Shown in pieces: positions 12,902 through 24,309 of a DNA stretch of 64,000 bases. Source of the DNA: Persicaria tinctoria (Eukaryota > Streptophyta > Magnoliopsida > Caryophyllales > Polygonaceae); the NCBI GenBank assembly GCA_037127255.1, contig JBANSL010000004.1:30222467-30286466 (forward strand), written 5' to 3'. The notes beneath the pieces were generated by a model. The model saw only the letters and a list, made by a program, of their open reading frames with translations, searched no databases and was not told the origin of the DNA. Positions within the stretch are counted from its first letter, which is position 1; every line of letters starts with the position of its first letter. The translations under genes were made by a program, and so were the position numbers.

Positions 12902-13256
12902 TGATAGGTGTGAATAAGGTATTTGCTCGATCGGGAGGAGGTTGTGGAGGTCGAAACTGAAATCCTATCGAAGCCCTTTCATGAGCATGATTGCTCTCAT
13001 AATACTCATCAGAATTGCACCTATGGTATATATCATCAGCATCCTCGTAGGTGGGGTCCCACAACACCGGGCATTCAGATATCATATGTCCAAAACCCCC
13101 GCAAAACTCGCAATGGGCATGGGTCCCATACATCGAGAATTGATTTTCCAAAGTGGCATGACTAGACGATGAAAAAACATCACAATAAGGAACGCAATTC
13201 ATCTCTACAACAACACACCTGAAATCACAAAAAGAAAGAAAAAAAATCAAAAGCAA
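12882..13256 (-). CDS. Gag-like protein with CCHC zinc knuckle
   Basis: A 124-codon frame just inside the 5' LTR of LARD 1. It contains CEFCGGFGHMISEC, a perfect CX2CX4HX4C retroviral-type zinc knuckle that would bind nucleic acid in a Gag particle. The frame ends at 12882 and overlaps the next frame (12901-12365) by 20 bases in a different register, so the two could be one Gag split by a frameshift or two products. The hydrophobic first residues (MLLIFFLSF) may be non-coding leader. Specific to a transposable element. Confidence 0.65.
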   Translation of the reverse strand: MLLIFFLSFCDFRCVVVEMNCVPYCDVFSSSSHATLENQFSMYGTHAHCEFCGGFGHMISECPVLWDPTYEDADDIYHRCNSDEYYESNHAHERASIGFQFRPPQPPPDRANTLFTPINGGATR

Positions 13257-13305
13257 AAGAAAGACTTAGCAAACTAGTTATAGAAACAACCAATACTATT
13301 AATAA

Positions 13306-13323
13306 TCCCCGGCAACGGCGCCA
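13306..13323 (-). other. tRNA-Asp primer-binding site, LARD 1
   Basis: On the minus strand TGGCGCCGTTGCCGGGGA, the exact complement of the 3' end of plant tRNA-Asp, five bases inside the right LTR. This fixes the direction of transcription as right to left and is the PBS used by Athila-like and many Ty3-type plant elements. Confidence 0.88.
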
Positions 13324-14761
13324 AAACTTGATGTGGTCTAAACCAACACAAGAATAGTGTAGCCTGAACCAACCTCGCAAGAATACGAGATCAATTGCAG
13401 TATATGAATATCGATCACGGGGATTAAATCTGTATCAATTGTTATCTAGAACTAATAAGCTAAGCCAAGAAAGAGGGATCTGATTTTAAACTAAACTAAG
13501 AAAATCAAGCAAAGTTTATGAAGAAAATATATATGAGAAGTAATTACAGGGTTAAGGTTTCCGACGACAATGCCACAAAGAATTCAACCCGGTGTTCACT
13601 CGAACTTCATCTTCTTAATATGCCAAATTGAAGGTAAATTATCTAAAGTCATCACTACTCAACTGTCGCATGTTGTAGCAATCGTGTCTAAATTAACCAA
13701 ATCTAGACCCTAAGTTCTTTATAGACCTTAGAAGAAAATCAATTAAACTTTCGTTGTCGCGTTCCGTCTAACCGATTAACACCTAAGAATCTACGATAAT
13801 TTATTAATCCTCAAGAGTCCTCAATAATCGTTTACATGTCACAATAACAATTGTTGATTCCTCAAGTTCAATCCTAGGGTTCCGATGAAACCAATCCTCC
13901 TTTCGGGTTCATGAATTTCATCTATTTATCCAATTTCAATTCACAGCGGTAGCATCTTGAATCTAAAAAGGATTCTAATCGATTGACATCAATTAGGTTA
14001 AGAAACTAGGATAAAATCAATTCATAAAATTCAAACTAAGTTCAAGCAAATATCGAAATCAAACAATTCGCGACATTGTCGGGATCACCCTAACCCTAGA
14101 ATGGAGAATTTATCTAAACATAATATAGAAAGCAATAAAATAAATTAAAGACATGCTTAAAATAAAATGCAAACTAGAAATCTTCGTCCTCGATCCAAAC
14201 GGTAAATACCAAAAACCAAAGGAAAGAAAAACTAAAACCTAAAACTAAACAAAACAAATCAGGTCGAAGTCTATGCTGGCGGCATTCCAAGTCCGAACCA
14301 AAGAGCCTCCCTTTTTCATTCTAATCCTGCGTATAAATATAAGAGGAAATGGTAGTAAATACCACAAAAACAAAAAAGTTTGCAAAAAAACCACATGGTT
14401 TGGAAAATTTACACAACTACCATTTTTCCCCCAAATTTGCACAAATGTGCAGGTCACAAACTCCCCTTTAACCGGATTTTGCCCTTATTTACATATCAAA
14501 AAAAAAGGAAAAAAAAAAGATGAGAGGGGAGAAAAGGGAGACCGGTCTGGCGATGATTTGTGGAGAGAAGGAGGAGACCAGTCCGGCGAATCGGAAAACG
14601 CAGGAGGTTGGGGACGAAGTTATCGCCGGAGAGGAGAGAAGAAGACCACGCCGGCGTGTCTAAGTGAAGAGGTAAACCCCCCTTTCCATGTCCTTGAAAC
14701 CCTCGTTCCTTTTCTCCCTTTTCTGCGGTGAACGACGAGGGTGAAATCACCGGTTAGGGTT

Positions 14762-15040
14762 TGGGATGAACGACGAGGGTGGCAATGGTTGGACTGGAAA
14801 TTGGGATGAACGACGAGGGTGACAATGGTTGGACTGGAAATTGGGATATGGGAGAGGTAGAAGACGATTGATTGGGGTTGGGTCCGTGTTTGATTTGGTA
14901 TTTGATTGTTTGAAAGAGAAATTGGATGACAGGGGTTTCGAATTAAGTGACAGTGATTTCGAATTGGGTGACAAGTGAAATTAGGTGACAGGGGTTTCGA
15001 ATTGAGTGATAGTGGTTTCGAATTGGGAGACAGGGGTGTC
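14762..15040 (+). repeat. Short direct repeats inside the MULE-like insertion
   Basis: Two sets. A unit of roughly 50 bases beginning GGGATGAACGACGAGGGTG occurs twice (about 14762-14845). At 14927-15040 a roughly 30-base motif (TGACAGGGGTTTCGAATT) is repeated about five times with variation. Confidence 0.7.
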
Positions 15041-15936
15041 GATTTATGTTTTTATGCTATTGGCCTTGTGGTGATGGTTTATGGCAATGGCGAGGGTGGT
15101 TTTGGGGATTGGGGTTGTGTGGCTGATCGATTGAAAGGTAAAGGGGTTGGGGACATAGGTGTGAGTGAGGCAAGGCCGGACCGAGTTCGGGAGAACGTGA
15201 TGAGACCAGAGAAGCCTGAGAAGATAAAGTGAGGAAGACACTTGAACTGATGTTGGAGAGGTTGAGAACTATGTCAACATGGATGCGGAGCATGGATGAC
15301 AAGGTAAGTGTTTCACCTAAATTTTTTTATCCCAATTATGAACACCATTGATGACAGAAGGAAATAAACTAGCGACATGGTATATTTAATAAGTGACACG
15401 GGTAAATTTTCCCCAAATTACGAATAACATTGGCAAACCACCCCTCATTTATGTACTGTGTGGTTAAGATAAAGGTCATGGAAGGTGTTGTGAATGGGAT
15501 GCGAGATGCCCATTGGAATGCAGGAGGTGTGCAGACACCAATGAGAGATGTTCGTCGAGAGGATGAGGGGAAACTTTGTTGTTATTGTAGTAGGTTGTTA
15601 TGAACTTCGTTGTTATTGTCGTAGGTTGTTATGAACGTTGTTGCTCCAAACATATAGTTGTCGACGGTAGTTGACTAGGTTGTTATTGTAGTACGTTGCT
15701 ATGAACTTTGTTGCTTTCTATATAATGTTCTTTGGTCATAAGTTGTAGAATGTTATGATATTTTTATGATATTTGTTAGTCGGTAGTTAACTATGTTGTT
15801 ATGCTCGAAACTTTGGTTATCGACCTACCATCATATTCAAATAAGTGACACGATAAATGGTGATTTCCTTATCGAAGTAGGAGAAGCGCTCATAAATGTA
15901 ATCATCAACTTCACACAAGTGCTAAGGGTGATTTCC

Positions 15937-16353
15937 TTATGCGACGTCTTTGTCCTCATCCTCCTCTTGGCTGCTTGTGGATATGACCTCCAACCCCTTA
16001 TACATGTCACCTTGGCAGTTTACCGTGTCATCTGAGGAGTAGTCTTTGTCAACCAATTGGATCACATCCAGACCCTTACCCTTGTCCCCTTTATACATAT
16101 GCTTGTCACCAGTTTCAAAACCTCTGTTAGTAATGTCTACTGCACCCAACTCCTTACTCTTTCCTATGGCCTCCATCACCTCACCCAAGTGGATTACCTC
16201 CGAACCCTTACACTTGTCACCTACATACATATGCATGTCACCAGTTCCAACGACCGTTGAAGACGAGAGTGACGCATACTTTGGTGTTTTCCCCTGAAAT
16301 TGAAAAGTGTGATCAACACTATGGTTCATAGGTAGACCTGTCAAACTGTTCAT
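15937..16353 (-). CDS. Unrecognised frame in the MULE-like insertion
   Basis: 138 codons, but the first eight or so derive from the hAT MITE; the host frame would begin at MNHSVDHTF, whose ATG sits in the TSD. The protein has three related blocks (GDMHMYVGDKCKG, GDKHMYKGDKGKG, GDMYKGLEVI) and an acidic C-terminus. I do not recognise it. It could be part of a MULE-associated protein or a captured host fragment. The MITE insertion probably ended any earlier longer reading frame. Confidence 0.35.
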   Translation of the reverse strand: MNSLTGLPMNHSVDHTFQFQGKTPKYASLSSSTVVGTGDMHMYVGDKCKGSEVIHLGEVMEAIGKSKELGAVDITNRGFETGDKHMYKGDKGKGLDVIQLVDKDYSSDDTVNCQGDMYKGLEVISTSSQEEDEDKDVA

Positions 16354-16769
16354 TCGGGTAGGGTTAGGGTCGGGTCACTTCGGGTCTCGGGTAAAACGGG
16401 TCCCGGGTAAAACGGGTTCCGGGTATTTCGGGTTGACTGGAACCAGGGTTTGACCGGGTTTCGGGTCGATTTCGGGTTTGTCAAATTTTTCTTTTTTAAA
16501 TTAAAAAAATCATGATTTGATAATTTTGCAATAAATTTTAATTATATATATAAAAAATAATTATAAATCAACCGAGTCAATTGGGTAAATCGGGTCAAAA
16601 TTACCGGGTCAATCGGGTCACCGGGTCGAAACCCAGATTGCCCGGAAAATTTCTGATTTTTTGGGTTCAGATCGAAAAAAAATTTCGGGTTAAATTTCCG
16701 GGTCTTGACCCAAAAAATTTCGGGCGGTCGGGTCGGGTTTTCGGGTCGGGTTATGTTTTGACAGGTCTA
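16333..16769. mobile_element. hAT MITE, 437 bp
   Basis: Perfect 13-bp terminal inverted repeats (TAGACCTGTCAAA) and a perfect 8-bp TSD TTCATAGG (16325-16332, 16770-16777), diagnostic of hAT. The interior is dominated by GGGTCGGGT-type motifs and AT-rich filler. Same family as the element at 19049-19797. Confidence 0.95.
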
Positions 16770-17679
16770 TTCATAGGTATCTACTTTTCGCAAAACATGA
16801 AGAGAAACAAGAGAGACGCTTACCCATTGCAACTGAGAATTAGGGTTTCTCATAAACCAAAGTGACACGGAAGTTTCTGAACACTGACACGAACAAGGAA
16901 TGAGGCCGACAAGTGCTCTGCAACTGGACCTTGAGGCCGACGGATTTTCTTCAATGGTGGCCTTCTTCTCCAGCACTTTTGTCCATGGGAGGAAGAAACT
17001 GAGTGTTCTCTCTCCTCCTTTCTTTTTATACTTTGCAAATGGGGAGAAAGCCCATTTCCCATCACCTTTTCCCATAGGCCATCATTACACTCCTCTCTCT
17101 CTCCAATTTTTGGCGTCAATTTTCCTACCAAAACATCCCCCCCTCTCTCTCCTAGTCATTCCTCTCTCCCTCCTGGTCACCCATCTCTCTCCCTTGTGAT
17201 GACCTGCAACCGGATTTCCCCTTCCCCATTTTTATTTGCACAACTAGCATACATGCTAGTTTCGCAAATTCCAAAAAAAAGTTGCATTTTTGCAAAGTCA
17301 AAAAAAAAATGTATAGTTATGCAAATTGCCCTAAATATAAAGAAATTTGCTAAATTACAATTCAGCCCAACAATTTATAGAATTAAAAACTAGACCAAAA
17401 CTTCATTATAATTTCAGCCCACATAAATTACTTCCAACAATTTCCACACTTGTTCATTCGACTTCTCGTGTCCAATCCAATCATGTTCGCTCCTTCGTAT
17501 CAAATCTTGAATTTCCACAATTATAGCCTCAAAATGCCTGAAATAAATAAACACTTGGTGTAGACTCCGAAAATGCAAAATAAAATAAATAAAGTATAAA
17601 ATATGATAAATATGCATAAAAATGATCTAAATTAATATGCAAATGCAACCCTAAAATATGACTAAATTAGACGTCATCA

Positions 17680-18240
17680 TGTATATTCCTTATTGCGATC
17701 CTTAACCAAGTAGCAAACTTATCCCTTTAGGGCTGATTGAACTAATTTGATGGGTAGGGAGTTGGATGTGTTGTTAAATCCCTCTTTAGAGACTACAAAT
17801 ACCTTGGTGAATCTCTGAACTTAAGGCTATCGATTGGGTTAACTCCTTCTTTAGGGGTTGCTCATGAGATAAGGGTTTCTAGGACTGATTGGACTAGTAA
17901 CTATATTAGGTTGGGACAACGACATTCATAGGAAACCAAAAAGGACGAGAGGAAGTTACAATGATTGATTCAACCAAATAAAGTGGATAATTGTAGGTAG
18001 GACTATTTCTCAACATTGTCAAAATCAAGTTCATTTACTTTTGCTTTCATTATTCCGCTTTGATAAAAGGCAGATCTTTTGCATTCTTAAAACCCCACCT
18101 CTAGTTACTTGATTGGCATCCGAATCACACTTGAATAGCGAATTTCCATGTGGGATAGACCTTGTGCTTATTTCTATACTAGTTATAAGTTTGAGTTATA
18201 TTTTGACAGGATCAATGACAGGTTTTCCTCCCATCAATTC
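17680..18240. mobile_element. Old LTR-retrotransposon remnant, right piece
   Basis: Continues the sequence interrupted at 7726. The stretch around 18140-18215 (AATTTCCATGTGGGATAGAC...) resembles the last bases of a plant Ty3-type LTR. No coding frame. Confidence 0.4.
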
Positions 18241-18450
18241 GTGTTTTCTTGTACAACACGCATTTTCGACATGAAGAAAGAATCCCCGGTAATGATTTTT
18301 ATATGGTGGTTTGTCGTTATTGTTCACATGGTTTTAAAATGAGGAACAATTTGGGATATGACAATCTAAAGAAGTACGTTGATAAGAAGCATCCTGAAAA
18401 AGGGCCCAGAGTAGAAGGTGAAGCAAGCCGCTCATGAAATTGAGAGGATG
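18241..18450 (+). pseudogene. BED zinc-finger fragment of a hAT transposase
   Basis: The plus strand reads ...VVCRYCSHGFKMRNNLGYDNLKKYVDKKHPEK in one frame (18249-18437): the CX2C, GY.NLKK and KKHPEK pattern of plant BED-type fingers in hAT transposases and domesticated relatives. The expected first zinc-ligand His in LKRH is Tyr. No catalytic domain follows. A degraded fragment. Confidence 0.6.
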
Positions 18451-19048
18451 AACGTTTGTATTTTGGTGTTAATGTGTTATCGACTTATCGTTGTCCACTT
18501 GATGTCTTGGTGTGTGACTATCATATGTGTAATGCGTAGTTGTTTAGTTGTTTTCGCTTTGAGACCCATATTGTTCGGTTGTAAGTTATTACGACGATTA
18601 ATAATAAAATCATCTTGTTTTGGTAGTTAATTTTTCTTCTTAAATAATTTTGCCTAATTGAAAACAATATTTATTTTTGTTGAATTTAACTATAGTGTAT
18701 AGACTATAGAGAATAACATTTTACATTTCCAACTTATTATACAAAATCATATTTATTTTTCTTTTATTGTTTTACCTAATTGTAGAAAATGACATTTTTT
18801 TAAGGCAAAAATGCATAAAACCACCCACTATTTATTGTTGTTTGCAAATAACTACCCCTTATTAAAAAATTGTCAAATAACCACCCATTAAATATATGTT
18901 GTTTGCAACTAACCACCCATACTCCTTTTCTTGTTAAACCTCACTTAATTTAATAAGAAAAGACAATTATACCCATATTCTTTAATGCTTCATTTTTAGT
19001 AAAAAGACATACTTCTCTTTTGTTGCTTGATTTTTCAGGTATTACAAT

Positions 19049-19797
19049 TAGACCTGTCAAATGGGTCATTCAGGTCGGGTCACTTCGGGTCCCGAGTAAA
19101 ACGGGTTCCGGGTACATCCAGGTTGTCTCGAACCCGGCTTTGACCGAGTTTCAGGTCATTTTGGGCCGATTTTAGGTTTGTCAATTTTTTCTTTTTTAAA
19201 TTAAAAAAAAATCATGATTTGATAATTTTGGATAATTTTAAAATTCTACAATTAAAGACGTTGTTCATAAATCATAGTGCTTGTAATTATATACTATATC
19301 TGATCTAAAATATTTTATTTTTATTATTTCTCATACGTTTTGATAAAATGTAATAATATATAAATATCAAAATTTTAAACAATTTTTTTTAAAATTGAAA
19401 TTTTATATATTATTACATCTTATTAAAAACATTTTATTTTTATTATTTCACGTAATTTTTAATGTAATAATATATAAAATATCAAATTTTTTCTTTTTAA
19501 TAAAATGTAATAATATATGATTAATTTTGGGTCAGAAATTTTTTTATTTAAAAAAATTTGATCTTTCATTTTTTAATTTATTAAAAATGTTTTTCGAGTA
19601 ATCGGGTAAATCAAATGTCCCAAAATCCAGATTAAAAATTTATAAAAAAATTATTTAAAATTTGACAAACCCAAAATCGACCAAAAATGACCCAAAACTT
19701 GGTCAAACCCGAGTTCGAGACAACCTGGATGTACCCGGAACCCGTTTTACTTGGGACCCGAATTGACCCGACCCGAATGACCCATTTGACAGGTCTA
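19049..19797. mobile_element. hAT-family foldback element, 749 bp
   Basis: The first and last ~150 bases are near-identical inverted repeats (TAGACCTGTCAAATGGGTCA...). The 8-base flanks are ATTACAAT and ATTGTAAT, identical at six of eight positions as a direct repeat and perfect as an inverted repeat. It sits immediately inside the left TIR of the MULE. Confidence 0.85.
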
Positions 19798-19984
19798 ATT
19801 GTAATATCTGAAAGAAGTAATTTGGTCCAAATGCCGAAGGCCTTTGGACCAATTACTAAATGTCCTAAAGGCTTTTCTTTGCTAGTAAATGTCCATTATA
19901 TTTTCATAATACCAACATTACCCTTGTTTTAATTAAAACCCCTCTTCCCCCGTCTGAACCTCTCGCTCTCTGCTTTCCCCATCA

Positions 19985-20530
19985 GCCCCTCACGAAGATC
20001 TCCAACTGACGATGAAGATCTGGGTCGATGGCCTCCCGTCGCCATCGGTGGCGGTTAAGAGATCCGCCGCCATGAAGATTTGCCTACTCACGAAGAACCG
20101 TACGGATAATCGCTCGTTGATTGCTGAATCTGGAGCGATTCCGGTGCAGCGATCCGTGTCGACGTACTACGATTCGAGTTCTCCGGGCAGCGGAGCATTA
20201 GCGTCGTCTTCCACAGCGGCGAAGAACATCGTCTCCGAGAGGAGCCGCCGGAAGATGCTCAATGACAGGCTCTTCGATATCCGATATGTCGTCCCAACAT
20301 CACCAAGGTTAGGTCACTTGGAATCCTATGCTAAATTCTCGGTCATCTGTTGCTAAATGGTTCAATTGAATGATCAATTTGATGCTCCAATTCCCTAATT
20401 TGAGAAAGAAAAAGAAATCCCTAGCTAGCTGCTTCGTCGATTGCTTCATTTTCTGTGAAATTGCGTAATATCTGCTCTTGTTTCTAGATGGACAAAGCGG
20501 AATGGTTTCATATTTGAAATTGAGGATGAG
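19985..20530 (+). pseudogene. Captured bHLH transcription-factor fragment
   Basis: The frame from 20012 ends with YYDSSSPGSGA...AAKNIVSERSRRKMLNDRLFDIRYVVP, the basic region and helix 1 of a plant bHLH of the bHLH35/bHLH27 type. A single-base deletion in the codons for Asn-Ile after VVP breaks the frame just before a retained intron (AAG|GTTAGG). The next exon still begins ATGGACAAAGCG (MDKA) at 20488 after a TCTAG acceptor, but only a few codons of helix 2 remain. Retention of the intron shows capture at the DNA level. Not a functional gene. Confidence 0.8.
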
Positions 20531-20559
20531 AATTAGAATTTGTAATCAAGTGGAATGAT

Positions 20560-20870
20560 TTCTGTGATGACAGTTTCCCCTGCTCAGCCAAATGGTGGCC
20601 CAGTCCTTCACCGCTGATCCTCCCTATCCTCGACCAACGACAATCTTCTGAATTTGCCGGCAGAAAGTCATGCTCGGAGACCGCTGTTTATTTCGCCGGT
20701 GATTGGTCACTGTCGCCGCCTTGCCTCTTCCCATCAGATTTGTCGATACCTCCATCCTTGATCAGATTAGCCATGACTGTCGCCAAATTTGTCTTCGATT
20801 TCAAGGACGTATTCCTGTTGTTGTAGAAAGCTTAAGGCCAAGGTAGTTATGTAAAGAGAAGTCTCTTCAA
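20560..20870 (+). other. Unidentified GC-rich fragment in the MULE
   Basis: Composition changes sharply to GC-rich, gene-like sequence (GCCGGTGATTGG, GTCGCCGCC) with no open frame of useful length. Possibly a second captured fragment; I do not recognise the source. Confidence 0.35.
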
Positions 20871-21089
20871 AAAATGGAGTAGAAACTTTGTTATAGAAAG
20901 CTATAAATTTTTTTGGTCAAATCATTTGAGTTACAATATACTCCATGTATGATTTATTTCATACTTTTTATTTGTTGAGTTTAATTACTCTTTCTTGTCA
21001 AATCATTTGCTAATTTAAAGACTTGGTATTTTAGTTTGGTGAGTTTAATTTATCTCTACTATCAAATCATTTGCTAATTTATCTTTCCT

Positions 21090-23960
21090 ATGGTTTTCCT
21101 TTGATTACAGTGTCTATGACCCTTTTTTCATAGTGGTGACAGTGTCTATAAAGCTATTTTTATTTTGGTTACAACGTATATAGAGTTTTCCTTACAGCGT
21201 CTATAGAGTTTTCCTTTTAATTACAGTGTCTATGACCCTGTTTTTATAGTGGTGACAGTGTATATAACCCTATTTTTATTTTGCTTACAACGTCTATGAC
21301 CATCTTACCGATTCATATATTAGAGGAGAATTGTCACCACATTTATTTTAGCTTCTCATTATCCCCAGTAGGATTCGTGCTTCCTTTATCATATGATTTC
21401 CCTTTGATTACAGTGTTTATGACCTTGTTTTTATAGTGGTGACAGTGTCTATGACCCTGTTTTTATCTTGATTACAGCGTCTATGATCCCCTTACCCATT
21501 CATTTATTAGAGGAGAACTGTCAAAACATGTATTTTGTCTTCTCATTAGCCCCTATAGGGTTTGTACCTCCCTTGTCGTAGGGTTTTCCTTTGATTACAG
21601 TGTCTTCGAGCCTTTTTTTCATAGTGGTGACAGTGTCTATGACCGTGTTTTTATTTTGGTTTCAACGTCTATAGGGTTTTCTTTTGATTACAGTGTCTAT
21701 GACCTTTTTTCATAGCGGTGACAGTGTCTATCACCCGGTTTTTATAGTGGTGATAGTGTATATGACTCTCTTACCCATTCATACATTGAAGGAGAAATGT
21801 CCACCTAATGTCTTTTGGCTTCTCATTAGCCCCATTAGGGTTTGTGCTTACCTTGTCCTAGGGTTTTCCATTTGGTGACAACAATCATCTCTTAACGACG
21901 TACTGTACTTAACATTTTAGGGTTTAGAGTTTAGGATTTAGGGTTTAGGGCCACTAAAGACTTAACCCTAAACCCTAAACCATACTGTGCATCACATGTT
22001 CGTTTGGCTTCTCATTAGCCCCTTTAGGGTTTGTGCTTCCCTTTTCCTAGGGTTTTCCTTTGATTACAGTGTCGATGAACCTTTTTTCATAGTGGTGACA
22101 ATGTCTATAAAGCTGTTTTTATTTTGGTTACATCGTATATAGGGTTTTCCTTTTTATTACAATGCATATGGGTTTGTTTTTATAGTGGTGACAGTGGCTA
22201 TGACACTGTTTTTATTTTGATTACAGTGTCTACGACCCTCTTACCCATTCATATATTATAGGAGAACTGTCACCACATTTATTTTGGCTTCTCATTAGCC
22301 CCTATAGGGGTTGTGCTTCCCTTATCATATGATTTCTCTTTGATTACAGTGTCTATGACCATGTTTTTATAGTGGTGACAATATCTATGACTTTATTTTT
22401 ATTATGGTGACAACAATAGTTACATTTTTAATTTTTTTAATTATGGTTACACTACTTTAAAAAAATCTAGAAAACTATAAATTAGAAATTAGGGAAGAAG
22501 TGTCATCACATGTATTTTGACTTCTCATTAGCCCCTATAGGTTTTGTGCTTCCCATTTCATAGGGTTTTCCTTTGATTACAGTGTTTATGACCATTTTTT
22601 AATAGTAGTGACAGTGTCTAAGACCTTGATTTTATTTTGGTTATATCGTCTATGACCCTCTTAGGCTCTTATCCATTCATATATTAGAGGAGAACTGTCA
22701 CCACTTATATTGTGGCTTCTTATTAGCCTCTATAGGGTTTGTGCTCCCTTATCCTAGGGTTTTCCTTTGGTTACAGTGTCTATGACTCTGTTTTGATTTT
22801 GATTACAGTGTCTATGGCTCTCTTACCCATTCATATATTAGAAGAGAACTGTCATCACGTCTATTTTGGCTTCTCATTAGCCCCTATAGGACTTGTGCTT
22901 CCCTTTTCTTATGATTTTCTTTTGATTACAGTGTCTATAAACCTTTTTTCATAGTGGAGACAATGTCTATAAAGCTGTTTTTATTTTGGTTACATCGTCT
23001 ATAGGGTTTTCCTTTTGATTACAGTGTCTATGATCATGTTTTTATAGTGGTTACAGTGTCTATGATCATATTTTTATTTTGCTTACAGCATCTATGACCC
23101 TCTTAACCATTCATATGTTATAGGAGAACTGTCACCACATGTATTTTGGTTTCTCATTAGCCCTTATAGGGTTTGTGCTTCCGTTGTCCTATGGTTTTTC
23201 TTTTGATTACAGTGTCTATGACTTGGTTTTTATAGTGGTGTCAGTGGCTATGACACTGTTTTTTTATAGTGGTTACAATAGTAGTTACATTTTTATTTAT
23301 TTTTATTTTGGTGACACTAATTTAAAAAATCTAAAAAACTAGAAATTAGAAATTAGAGAACAACTGTCACCACATGTATTTTGGCTTCTCATTAGCCCTT
23401 ATAGGGTTTGTGCTTCCCTTTTCCTAGGATTTTCTTTTGATTACAGTGTTTATGAACCTTTTTTCATAGTGGAGACAATGTCTATAAAGCTGTTTTTATT
23501 TTGGTTACATCGTCTATAGGGTTTTCCTTTTGATTACAGTGTATTTGACCGTGTTTTTATAGTGGTTACAGTGTCTATGATCCTATTTTTATTTTGCTTA
23601 CAACATCTATGACCCTCTTAACCATTCATATGTTATAGGAGAACTGTCACCATTCATATATTAGAGAAGAACCGTTTATGACCCTATCTTCCCTCGTCCT
23701 AGGGTTTTCCTTTGGTTACAATGTCTATGATCCTATTTTTATTTTGCTTACAACGTTTATGACCCTCTTACTCATTCATATATCAGAGAAGAACCGTCAC
23801 CATATTTATTTTGGCTTCTCATTAGCCTCTATAGGGGTTGTGCTTCCTTTATCATATGATTTCCCTTTGATTACAGTGTCTATAACCACGTTTTTATAGT
23901 GGTGACAATATCTATGAGTTTATTTTTACTATGGTGAAAATAGTAGTTACATTTTTAATT
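21090..23960 (+). repeat. Higher-order minisatellite array
   Basis: A basic motif TTACAGTGTCTATGACC / TTTTTATAGTGGTGACAG alternates throughout. It is organised in larger units of about 150-430 bases, each containing GGCTTCTCATTAGCCCC then TAGGGTTTGTGCTTCCC; I counted about eleven such units. Open frames in the array are repeat by-products. Confidence 0.9.
21916..21981. repeat. Inverted telomere-like motif
   Basis: TTTAGGGTTTAG-type repeats run toward a short spacer (GGCCACTAAAGACT) and then appear inverted as TTAACCCTAAACCCTAAACC. Both strands of the plant telomere repeat are thus arranged as a small palindrome within the minisatellite array. Confidence 0.75.
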
Positions 23961-24309
23961 TTTTAACGGAGATTACGCGAGTTAGAACAACTTCTAAAAC
24001 TGTGGGATAATTTCTGAAATTTTAGAAACTAACGCAGGGGCATTTTTTATAAAAACAGAAATTCTGGGAGGTTTTGCGTAATTAGTCTTCTTCGTCCCCC
24101 ATCTCGACAACATCTCACGCAGCCTTAACAGTGATTTTCGCCGATCTTCCGACGGCTCGTTCTGCTTACACAGAGCTCTGTTTGACGCGTATGGCCTATC
24201 AAATTGACGAGTGCAATCTCTACTTCAGTATCGTTGTGTTTATTTTGTTGAAGAATGATCTAACACACCGAGACGAGTGCTTGAACAGGGGCTGCTAAGC
24301 GGTTCTCAT

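Larger units (their letters stand above)
14343..17331. mobile_element. MULE-like DNA transposon inside the LTR, possibly Pack-MULE
   Basis: A 2989-bp insertion flanked by a perfect 9-bp duplication TAAATATAA (14334-14342, 17332-17340), the TSD size of Mutator-like elements; the other LTR supplies the empty site. The ends are only weakly inverted (shared TTTGCAAAAA-type motifs). The interior includes GC-rich, gene-like sequence (14520-15240), short repeats and a minus-strand frame, but no transposase. A hAT MITE has inserted into it. Confidence 0.75.
7727..17679 (-). mobile_element. Non-autonomous Ty3-type LTR retrotransposon (LARD 1)
   Basis: Bounded by TG..CA LTRs (7727-9065 and 13329-17679) and a perfect 5-bp TSD TGTAT (7722-7726, 17680-17684). 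A primer-binding site complementary to tRNA-Asp abuts the right LTR, so it is transcribed right to left. The 4.26-kb interior has a gag-like zinc-knuckle frame and a second gag-like frame, but no protease, reverse transcriptase, RNase H or integrase that I can find. The polypurine tract is CATGGGGTGATT next to 9066 (minus strand). The first ~300 bases of the two LTRs differ at about eight positions. The right LTR is enlarged by a later DNA-transposon insertion at 14343-17331. Related in layout, PBS and PPT to the element at 25708-32999. Confidence 0.9.
13329..17679 (-). repeat. LARD 1 right LTR (5' LTR of the element), interrupted
   Basis: Matches 7727-9065 from TGATGTGGTC up to 14342 and again from 17332 to the final GACGTCATCA. 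Removing 14343-17331 plus one TSD copy leaves about 1.35 kb, equal to the left LTR. Confidence 0.88.

Noticed and set aside
19985..20356. Functional bHLH gene
   Set aside because: One-base deletion before the intron, only a few codons of the second exon remain, and it lies between MULE TIRs.
21684..23899. Repeated 60-73 codon frames (YGFSFDYSVYD type)
   Set aside because: Direct products of the tandem array; no independent coding evidence.
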